A DNA stretch of 19,399 nucleotides from Pseudomonadota bacterium (lineage in GTDB: Bacteria > Pseudomonadota > Gammaproteobacteria > Burkholderiales > SCOH01). The position numbers were made by a program, and so were the translations under genes. Of the stretch, positions 1-5,996 are shown piece after piece. Every line of letters begins with the position of its first letter. Position 1 is the stretch's first letter. Below the pieces are notes generated by a model. That model saw nothing but the letters and a program-made list of their open reading frames with translations, was not told where the DNA came from and made no database searches. The stretch is taken from assembly GCA_030917985.1 (NCBI GenBank), contig JAUPTR010000287.1, positions 1 to 19,399 of the forward strand, given 5' to 3'.

Positions 1-1
1 G

Positions 2-1174
2 CGCGTGCTGGCGCTGCATGGCCCGCAGCGCAAGGCCGATTTCGAACGTATTGCCGAGCACGACGTGGTGCTCACCACCTACCCGCTGCTGTGGCGCGAT
101 ATCGACGCCATTGGCCAGCAGGCCTACCACACGCTGATTCTCGACGAAGCGCAAACGGTGAAAAACGCCGCCAGCCGCAGTGCCGATGCGGTGCGGCAGA
201 TCAAGGCGCAACACCGGCTGTGTGTGACCGGCACGCCGCTGGAAAACCATCTGGGCGAGTTGTGGTCGCTGTTTGATTTCCTGATGCCCGGCTTTTTGGG
301 CGACAGCAAAAACTTCAGCAAACTCTGGCGTACGCCGATCGAAAAACACGGCAACAGCGGCCGCATGGCACTGCTGGCGCGGCGCATCAAGCCATTCATC
401 CTGCGCCGGCGCAAAGACGAAGTGGCGAAAGAGCTGCCGCCGAAAACCGAAATCGTGCGCGAAGTGGAGCTGCAGGGCCGCCAGCGCGATTTGTACGAAA
501 CCGTGCGCGCGGCGATGGACAGCCGCATCCGTGAAGAAGTGGCCAGCAAGGGCTTCGCCCGCAGCCAGATCGTGATTCTCGATGCGCTGCTGAAACTGCG
601 CCAGGTGTGCTGCGACCCGCGTCTGGTGAAAGCCGACAGCGCCAGGGCGGTGAAGGAACACGCCAAGCTCGATCTGCTGATGGAGATGTTGCCGGAGCTG
701 GTGGAAGAAGGCCGGCGCATCCTGCTGTTTTCGCAGTTCACCAGCATGCTGGCGCTGATTCAGGAAGCGCTGCAGCAGGTCAAGCTGGATTATGTGCTGC
801 TGACCGGTGATACCACCGACCGTGAAACGCCGATCAAACGGTTTCAGGCCGGCGAAGTGCCGATTTTCCTCATCAGCCTCAAGGCTGGCGGCGTGGGGCT
901 GAACCTGACCGCCGCCGACACGGTGATCCACTTCGACCCGTGGTGGAACCCGGCGGTGGAAAACCAGGCCACCGACCGCGCCCACCGTATCGGCCAGCAA
1001 AAGCCGGTGTTTGTGTACAAGCTGATTGTCGCCGGCAGCATCGAAGACAAAATCCTGCAACTGCAGCAGAAAAAAGCGGATCTGGCCGCCGGCATCCTCT
1101 CCGAAGACCACGCTGGCAGCGTCAAATTCAGCGCCGACGATATCGCCGCCCTGCTGGCGCCGCTGCCAGCCTGA
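2..1174 (+). CDS. SNF2-family DEAD/DEAH-box helicase (ATPase), C-terminal part; 5' end outside window
   Basis: This is the C-terminal 390 residues or so of a SNF2/Rad54-type superfamily 2 ATPase, a family that uses ATP to translocate on duplex DNA and remodel protein-DNA complexes. Visible motifs, counted from the GTG at position 5, are motif II LILDEAQ (residues 44-50), motif III VTGTPLENHLGELWSLFDF (about 74-92), motif IV around RILLFSQFTSML, and motifs V/VI in AGGVGLNLTAADTVIHFDP and QATDRAHRIGQ. The Walker A motif and any N-terminal SWIM zinc finger would lie upstream, so the GTG at 5 is not a credible start; the frame is open to the window edge. The stop is TGA at 1172-1174. It converges on trhO, with a REP-like hairpin in the 83-base gap. 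The family call is firm. The biological role is unknown, although bacterial versions include RapA-like and HepA-like proteins. Confidence 0.95.
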   Translation, partial: RVLALHGPQRKADFERIAEHDVVLTTYPLLWRDIDAIGQQAYHTLILDEAQTVKNAASRSADAVRQIKAQHRLCVTGTPLENHLGELWSLFDFLMPGFLGDSKNFSKLWRTPIEKHGNSGRMALLARRIKPFILRRRKDEVAKELPPKTEIVREVELQGRQRDLYETVRAAMDSRIREEVASKGFARSQIVILDALLKLRQVCCDPRLVKADSARAVKEHAKLDLLMEMLPELVEEGRRILLFSQFTSMLALIQEALQQVKLDYVLLTGDTTDRETPIKRFQAGEVPIFLISLKAGGVGLNLTAADTVIHFDPWWNPAVENQATDRAHRIGQQKPVFVYKLIVAGSIEDKILQLQQKKADLAAGILSEDHAGSVKFSADDIAALLAPLPA

Positions 1175-1184
1175 TTCTGCGCTG

Positions 1185-1217
1185 GCCTGCAAGCCAATCG
1201 GGGCGCGGCTTGCAGGC
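1185..1217. repeat. REP-like imperfect palindrome, copy C (between SNF2 gene and trhO)
   Basis: The arms GCCTGCAAGCC (1185-1195) and GGCTTGCAGGC (1207-1217) are exact reverse complements, giving an 11-bp stem with an 11-base loop. Aligned by eye, 29 of 33 bases match copy A at 5468-5500, and similarity continues to 1227. It lies entirely between the 3' ends of two convergent genes. Neither strand has a T-run directly after the stem, so it is not a textbook intrinsic terminator, but it could stabilise 3' ends or help termination. Confidence 0.8.
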
Positions 1218-1257
1218 AAGGCTGCAGCCCGCTACAGGATTGGCCCGCAGGCCGGTG

Positions 1258-2226
1258 TTATTCTTCCTGAGGCTTATGGTATTTGCGTTCGCGGCGCTGT
1301 TTGGCAATCGCCGCCACATCGCCGCCCACGTGCTGCTCGCCGCGTTGCTTCGCCAGCTCGATCTGCTTTTCCCGCTCCAGAAACCGCTGCTTCTGCTCCG
1401 GCGTGTGCTGGTCATAACAACGCGGGCAGCTCACGCCGTGCTGATAATGTCGACTGAGTTTATCGGCTGCCGACACCGGAAAGCGGCAGGCGTTGCACAG
1501 CTCGTATTGACCCTTGTGCAACTGATGATCCACCGTCACCCGGTTGTCGAACACATAACACTCTCCCTGCCACAGGGTTTCGCTGGCCGGCACTTCTTCC
1601 AGATATTTGAGAATGCCGCCTTCGAGGTGATACACCTCCTCAAAGCCCTGCTCCTTCAAATAGGCGGTAGATTTCTCGCAGCGGATGCCGCCGGTGCAGA
1701 ACATCGCCACCTTCTTGTGTTTGGCCGGGTCGAGGTGCTCGGCCACATATTGCGGAAACTCGCGGAAGCTATCGGTTTTCGGGTTCAGCGCATTTTTGAA
1801 CGTGCCCAGCTCCACCTCGTAATCGTTGCGGGTATCCACCAGCACCACCTCCGGGTCGGAGATCAGCGCGTTCCAGTCTTTCGGCTTGACGTAAGTACCC
1901 ACCACCCGGCGCGGGTCGATGCCCTCCACGCCCATGGTGACGATTTCCTTTTTCAGTTTGACCTTGGTGCGGTTAAACGGCATGTCATCGTCAAACGAAA
2001 ACTTGCAGACAATCTGATCCAGCCCCGGCTGTGTCGCCAGCCACGCCAGCAGGACATCAATGCCCGCCTGACTGCCCGCCACCGTGCCATTGATCCCCTC
2101 GCGTGCCAGCAACAAAGTGCCGCGAATCTGCTGCGCCAGCATCACCTCCAGCAGCGGCTGGCGGATGGCCTGATAGTTATCCAGCGTAACGAATTTGTAG
2201 AGAGCGCAAACCACAAGCTGAGACAT
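1258..2226 (-). CDS. trhO: tRNA uridine(34) hydroxylase TrhO (rhodanese domain, YceA family)
   Basis: TrhO makes 5-hydroxyuridine at the tRNA wobble position U34 in an oxygen-dependent reaction; it acts in the cytoplasm. The product is 322 residues. The N-terminal domain carries the REGINGT signature typical of the family. A rhodanese domain follows, with DTRNDYE at 131-137 and the active-site loop CTGGIRCEKS at 177-186 (catalytic Cys177). A C-terminal CxxC pair (Cys244/Cys247 and Cys267/Cys270) probably binds zinc, and a charged tail rich in Lys, Gln and Glu ends the protein. I chose the ATG at 2226 because AGGA sits 7 bases upstream and the protein then begins MSQLVVCALYKF, like its relatives. 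The frame is open 32 codons further upstream, but that stretch runs through a leader hairpin. The E. coli homologue is about 350 residues, so this one is slightly shorter. Confidence 0.95.
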   Translation of the reverse strand: MSQLVVCALYKFVTLDNYQAIRQPLLEVMLAQQIRGTLLLAREGINGTVAGSQAGIDVLLAWLATQPGLDQIVCKFSFDDDMPFNRTKVKLKKEIVTMGVEGIDPRRVVGTYVKPKDWNALISDPEVVLVDTRNDYEVELGTFKNALNPKTDSFREFPQYVAEHLDPAKHKKVAMFCTGGIRCEKSTAYLKEQGFEEVYHLEGGILKYLEEVPASETLWQGECYVFDNRVTVDHQLHKGQYELCNACRFPVSAADKLSRHYQHGVSCPRCYDQHTPEQKQRFLEREKQIELAKQRGEQHVGGDVAAIAKQRRERKYHKPQEE

Positions 2227-2233
2227 GCCGTTT

Positions 2234-2237
2234 TCCT
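2234..2237 (-). promoter_or_regulatory. Ribosome binding site of trhO (AGGA)
   Basis: On the minus strand AGGA is followed by 7 bases and then ATG at 2226. This decides the trhO start over the longer open frame that begins at 2322. Confidence 0.7.
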
Positions 2238-2252
2238 GAAAGCAAAAATAAA

Positions 2253-2267
2253 AGCCGCAAGGCGGCT
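2253..2267 (-). promoter_or_regulatory. Terminator-like hairpin with T-rich tail in the trhO leader
   Basis: On the minus strand AGCCGC, loop CTT and GCGGCT form a 6-bp stem followed directly by TTTATTTTTGC, the layout of a small intrinsic terminator. It lies 26 bases upstream of the trhO start codon and just before the Shine-Dalgarno. No minus-strand gene lies upstream (the neighbour is divergent), so it would act as a leader or attenuator structure, a 5'-stabilising hairpin, or a stop for stray transcription. The stem is short, so function is uncertain. Confidence 0.4.
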
Positions 2268-2273
2268 GGCGTG

Positions 2274-2282
2274 ATTGTAACA
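2274..2282 (-). promoter_or_regulatory. Possible extended -10 element for trhO (TGTTACAAT)
   Basis: The minus strand reads TGTTACAAT, which fits the extended -10 pattern TGnTAnAAT. I see no good -35 at 16-18 bases. Transcription would start near 2267, at the foot of the leader hairpin. Confidence 0.3.
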
Positions 2283-2394
2283 GCAGTGGCTTATCGGAAT
2301 TGGCACTACCCGAAAGGCGCATTTTCGGTTATACCAGTGCCTGTTTTTGCTGCTACGCAGCCTGTCGCCTGTTTCCCGCAAATAAGCAAACACG

Positions 2395-5370
2395 ATGAAA
2401 ATTCTCGAATACACCGGTCTGGATATTTCTGGCGTCAAGGCCAGTTATCGCAAAGTGACGGACGCGATTGCGCGTCTGGATTTTCGGGCCGCCCAGGTCA
2501 AAAAGCTGGCCAATCTCAGCCACGGCAAGTTTTACCGGGCCCGGCTGGATGGCGCTGACCGGTTGTTGTTCTCGCTGATTCGCCATGGCGACGAGGTGTG
2601 TGCGTTGATGCTGGAGGTGATCGCCAATCACGATTACGACAAGTCGCGCTTTTTGCGCGGTACGGCGATCGACGAGAGCAAAATCCCCGATATCGATGCG
2701 GCCGAGGCGATCAAAGAGGCGCAAGCCGTGCGTTATCTGCACCCGGATCGCACCAGCGTGCATCTGCTGGACAAGCCGATTTCTTTCGACGACACGCAGG
2801 ACGCCATCTATCGCCAGCCGGCGCCGCTGATTGTGGTCGGCAGCGCAGGCAGCGGCAAAACGGCGCTGACGCTGGAGAAGCTCAAGCATGCCGAAGGCGA
2901 GGTGCTTTACGTTACCCACTCCGCTTTTCTGGCGCAGAGTGCCCGCGATTTGTACTACGCCAACGGTTTTGAGCACACCGGGCAGGATGCGGTATTTCTC
3001 TCTTACCGCGAATTCGTCGAGTCGATTCATGTCCCGCCGGGGCGAGAGGCAAGCTGGCGCGACTTTGCCGGCTGGTTTGCGCGCATCCGGCAAAGCTTCA
3101 AGGGATTCGACGCGCATCAGGTGTTTGAAGAAATCCGCGGGGTGCTGGCAGCCGGTGCGGGCGGTATTCTGTCACGCGAAGACTACCGTGCGCTGGGTGT
3201 GCGCCAGTCGATTTTTCCTGTCGGGCAGCGCGATGCGCTCTACGAGCTGTTCGAGAAATATCGCGCCTGGCTGGTCGAGGCCAAGCTCTACGATCTGAAT
3301 CTGGTCGCGCAGGAATGGCAGGCGCTGGCGGCGCCGCGTTACGATTTTGTGGTGATCGACGAAGTGCAGGACATCACCACCGTGCAATTGGCGCTGGTGC
3401 TCAAAACTTTGAAAAAGCCCGGCCATTTTCTGCTGTGCGGCGATTCCAACCAGATCGTACATCCCAACTTTTTCTCCTGGAGCCAGGTAAAAAGCCTGTT
3501 CTGGCAAGACCCGGCGCTGGCCGAGCGGCAAGCGCTGAGCGTGCTGACAGCGAATTTCCGCAATGGGCTGGAAGCCACGCGGGTGGCCAATCAGTTGCTG
3601 AAAATCAAGCAACGGCGCTTTGGCTCCATCGACCGCGAGAGCAATTTTCTGGTGCAGGCTGTCGGCGGCGAGGCCGGGCAGGTGGCGCTGATGCCGGACA
3701 AGGACGCCAGCAAACGTGAGCTCGACCAGAAAATCCGCCAGTCGGTGGATTTTGCGGTGCTGGTGATGCGTGACGAAGACAAGGCCGAGGCGCGCAAACA
3801 CTTCGCTACGCCGCTGTTGTTCTCCATCCACGAAGCCAAGGGCCTCGAATACGAGAATATCGTCCTTTATCGCTTCATCTCCGATCATCGCGCTGAATTC
3901 AGCGACATCGTTGACGGCGTGGACAAGGCCGATCTGGCGATGGAAACGCTGGACTACCGGCGCGCCAAAGACAAAAGCGACAAGTCGCTGGAGGTCTACA
4001 AGTTCTATGTCAACGCGCTGTATGTGGCGCTGACGCGCGCCATCAAGAATATCTACGTGATCGAGTCGGATACCGCGCACCCCCTGTTCGGGCTGCTGGA
4101 TCTCAACCTGGGCCAGGTCAAGGTTGAAGCCAGACAGGCAACGCTGGAAGACTGGCAGAAAGAAGCGCGCAAACTGGAGCTGCAGGGCAAGCAGGAGCAG
4201 GCCGAGGCCATCCGCCGCAGCATCCTCAAGCAGACGCCGGTGCCTTGGCCGGTGCTGGAAGAATCCCGAGTCAGGGAGCTGTTGGTCAAGGTGTTCCGCG
4301 AACAGGTGCCGGGCAGCAAACTGAAGCAGCAGCTGTTTGAATATGCCACCTGTTTTGATGAGCCGCAGCTGGCCCGGTGGCTGCTGCAAGAGGCAAAACA
4401 CGAGCAGGCACGCAGTTTTGCGCAGCAGCGCCCAACGCTGAAGCGCAAGACCTATGTGCCTTATTTTGCCAGCCACTTCAAAGACATCCTTAAGCAATGC
4501 AATCAGCACGGCATCGAGCATCGCCTGCCAATGAACCAGACGCCACTGATGGCCGCCGCCGCTGCCGGTAATGTTGCGCTGGTAGAGGCGTTGCTGGCGC
4601 TGGGGGCAAACCGTGAGACGGTGGATCACTACGGTTACAACGCCCTGCATTGGGCGATGCACGAGGCTTTCCAGAATGAGAAATTTGCGCGAGGCCCGTT
4701 TGCCGCACTGTATGAACAACTCGCCCCGGCCAGTATCGACGTTAATACCGGTGAGCGATTGGTGCGTATCGACCGGCACCTGAGCGAATACCTGCTGTTC
4801 CAGACATTGTGGGTCTTGTTCAAATCACGCTTTACCCACATCCAGCGCCGCAACAACGCCGCATTCGAAACCCAGTCGATCCTCGACGCATGGCAACATC
4901 TGCCGGCCAATGTGGTGCGCCCGGAGCGCAATAAACGTGCGCATTTATCCAATGTCTTGTCGCGCAACGAGGTCGAGCGCGATTATGCCTATAACCGCGC
5001 ATTGTTCGTCCGCATTGCCCAGGGCTGGTATCAGTTCAACCCCAAACTGTGCGTGCGCAGCGGCCAGGGCGATGCGGCAAGCTGGACACCGGTTTATGCC
5101 GCGCTGAATCTGCCCTTGATCAATGAATTTTCCATAGTCGATGAATGGCGTGGCGTAAGCGGCGCCGTCGACCGCTGTCTGGCCATGGCCGGGCTGCCGG
5201 CACGCACTACCCCGATTGTCGCTGAACGTGCGGTGGCGCGAGATGCCGCCTTGCAACTGCAGCGCACCAGCGCCCGTTCCGAGCCCGCTCCGTGGAGCAC
5301 GAAACTTGCCAAACAGCAGGAAATTGAACGCATCAGACAGGCCATCGAGGCGCGCAAGAAAAAAACCTGA
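2395..5370 (+). CDS. RelE-like / UvrD-like SF1 helicase / ankyrin-repeat fusion protein
   Basis: This 991-residue protein has three parts. Residues 1-90 resemble the RelE/ParE toxin fold, especially the strand-rich FYRARLDGADRLLF and EVIANHDYDK. Residues 130-560 are a complete superfamily 1 helicase core: Q-motif region near 135, Walker A GSAGSGKT (149-156), motif II VVIDEVQD (319-326), motif III LCGDSNQ (347-353), motif IV TANFRN (385-390), motif V HEAKGLE (479-485) and motif VI YVALTRA (543-549). After a charged linker, residues 714-760 hold ankyrin repeats (TPLMAAAAAGN, then YNALHWAM). The C-terminal 200 residues are unassigned and end in a Lys/Arg-rich tail. Spacing between motifs is shorter than in true UvrD, suggesting reduced insertion domains. 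The ATG at 2395 has only a weak AT-rich leader and no strong Shine-Dalgarno. The gene stands alone, divergent from trhO. The helicase call is firm; the RelE-like call is from pattern only. Substrate and role are unknown, and antiphage defence, DNA repair or RNA quality control are all possible. Confidence 0.88.
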   Translation: MKILEYTGLDISGVKASYRKVTDAIARLDFRAAQVKKLANLSHGKFYRARLDGADRLLFSLIRHGDEVCALMLEVIANHDYDKSRFLRGTAIDESKIPDIDAAEAIKEAQAVRYLHPDRTSVHLLDKPISFDDTQDAIYRQPAPLIVVGSAGSGKTALTLEKLKHAEGEVLYVTHSAFLAQSARDLYYANGFEHTGQDAVFLSYREFVESIHVPPGREASWRDFAGWFARIRQSFKGFDAHQVFEEIRGVLAAGAGGILSREDYRALGVRQSIFPVGQRDALYELFEKYRAWLVEAKLYDLNLVAQEWQALAAPRYDFVVIDEVQDITTVQLALVLKTLKKPGHFLLCGDSNQIVHPNFFSWSQVKSLFWQDPALAERQALSVLTANFRNGLEATRVANQLLKIKQRRFGSIDRESNFLVQAVGGEAGQVALMPDKDASKRELDQKIRQSVDFAVLVMRDEDKAEARKHFATPLLFSIHEAKGLEYENIVLYRFISDHRAEFSDIVDGVDKADLAMETLDYRRAKDKSDKSLEVYKFYVNALYVALTRAIKNIYVIESDTAHPLFGLLDLNLGQVKVEARQATLEDWQKEARKLELQGKQEQAEAIRRSILKQTPVPWPVLEESRVRELLVKVFREQVPGSKLKQQLFEYATCFDEPQLARWLLQEAKHEQARSFAQQRPTLKRKTYVPYFASHFKDILKQCNQHGIEHRLPMNQTPLMAAAAAGNVALVEALLALGANRETVDHYGYNALHWAMHEAFQNEKFARGPFAALYEQLAPASIDVNTGERLVRIDRHLSEYLLFQTLWVLFKSRFTHIQRRNNAAFETQSILDAWQHLPANVVRPERNKRAHLSNVLSRNEVERDYAYNRALFVRIAQGWYQFNPKLCVRSGQGDAASWTPVYAALNLPLINEFSIVDEWRGVSGAVDRCLAMAGLPARTTPIVAERAVARDAALQLQRTSARSEPAPWSTKLAKQQEIERIRQAIEARKKKT

Positions 5371-5467
5371 GCCACGTTTGAGCTGACGTTGATTGCCGCG
5401 TGACCCGTTGCCGCTACGCCCCTGGGCAGCGGGGCGGGGCGGATGCTGGGAGTAGATTAAGGCAGCG

Positions 5468-5500
5468 GGCTGCAAGGCAATCTGGGCGCGGTTTGCAGGC
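5468..5500. repeat. REP-like repeat, copy A (first of a tandem pair)
   Basis: Related to the repeat at 1185-1217 (29 of 33 bases by eye), with shared bases continuing to 5510. The arms CTGCAA and TTGCAG can pair. It lies between the convergent helicase-fusion gene and the 95-residue gene. Confidence 0.75.
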
Positions 5501-5502
5501 AT

Positions 5503-5535
5503 GGCTGCAAGGCAATGCCAGAGCGGCTTGCAGGG
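5503..5535. repeat. REP-like repeat, copy B (second of a tandem pair)
   Basis: A direct repeat of copy A, starting 35 bases after it (26 of 33 bases identical by eye). The outer arms CTGCAAG and CTTGCAG can form a 7-bp stem. It ends 6 bases before the stop codon of the minus-strand gene at 5541. Confidence 0.72.
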
Positions 5536-5540
5536 CTGCG

Positions 5541-5828
5541 TTATGCGCCTTGCCTGAGTTGTTCGATGCGCTGTGGCAGGTCGTCCGGTGCATAAAACAC
5601 AAATGCCTGTCCTTGCTTGGCTTTGTCCAGCAGGCCCAGGTTTTCCAGCCCCAGCAAGTCGGCGCGTGCGGTCTGGTAGACGATGGCGTGTGATCGTTGA
5701 TGAGCGTCGACGCCGAGTTGATGCAGCAGGAAAAAGGTAGTGTCGTTGTTGGTTTCGCTGTGCAGATAGGCTTTGACATATTGCGCTGGTGCCTGGCGCA
5801 GGATGTGCGAAATCGACACGAATTCCAT
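5541..5828 (-). CDS. Hypothetical 95-residue protein, winged-helix-like
   Basis: I do not recognise a named family. The protein is small and soluble with no signal peptide or membrane segment. Residues 45-75, with the run ARADLLGLENLGLLDKAKQG followed by AFVFYAPDDL, read like the recognition helix and wing of a MarR/ArsR-type winged helix, so a small DNA-binding or adaptor role is possible. The ATG at 5828 is the only usual start codon, but it lacks a clear Shine-Dalgarno. The frame stays open about 19 codons upstream (peptide LDPRWRYWL just before the Met) into the AT-rich palindrome, where a TAA stops it. The N-terminus may therefore have been cut by that element, or those codons may be untranslated leader. 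The gene is divergent from rlhA and convergent with the helicase fusion. That it is a real gene rests on protein-like composition and its fit between neighbours. Confidence 0.6.
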   Translation of the reverse strand: MEFVSISHILRQAPAQYVKAYLHSETNNDTTFFLLHQLGVDAHQRSHAIVYQTARADLLGLENLGLLDKAKQGQAFVFYAPDDLPQRIEQLRQGA

Positions 5829-5859
5829 CAGCCAGTAGCGCCATCGCGGATCAAGGCCA

Positions 5860-5899
5860 GCAATAGCTACTAATTTATATACAAATTAGTAGCTATTGC
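5860..5899. repeat. Perfect 17-bp inverted repeat, AT-rich, flanked by CCAG direct repeats
   Basis: The arms GCAATAGCTACTAATTT (5860-5876) and AAATTAGTAGCTATTGC (5883-5899) are exact reverse complements around the 6-base loop ATATAC. CCAG occurs at both outer edges (5857-5860 and 5899-5902), as a 4-base target duplication would. The surroundings are GC-rich, so this AT-rich block is compositionally foreign. It lies in the divergent spacer between the 95-residue gene and rlhA. It could be a miniature inserted element, a regulator binding site or a transcription barrier. No T-run follows either arm. Confidence 0.85.
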
Positions 5900-5960
5900 C
5901 AGCGCTGCCACCCGGCAACCAGCCAGTGTCAATCTGCTTCTGCCAAGTGCTTGAATCAGT

Positions 5961-5966
5961 TACAAT
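5961..5966 (+). promoter_or_regulatory. Possible -10 hexamer for rlhA (TACAAT)
   Basis: TACAAT lies 30 bases before the rlhA ATG. At 17-base spacing the -35 position reads TTCTGC, a poor match to TTGACA. This is a weak promoter candidate. Confidence 0.3.
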
Positions 5967-5996
5967 TCGCTCCCTTTCCCCGCTGGTTGCCTGTCC

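Noticed and set aside
940..2274. 444-codon plus-strand frame opposite trhO and over the end of the SNF2 gene
   Set aside because: It runs antisense to the clear TrhO protein and out of frame through the SNF2 end; composition is shadow-like.
3172..4779. 535-codon open frame on the minus strand inside the helicase fusion gene
   Set aside because: It mirrors a strongly supported coding frame, is rich in Gln, Arg, Leu and His as GC-rich antisense frames are, and has no recognisable domain or ribosome binding site.
5417..5436. CGCCCC...GGGGCG hairpin after the helicase fusion gene, as a terminator
   Set aside because: The 6-bp GC stem has no T-run on either strand, so it does not qualify as an intrinsic terminator.
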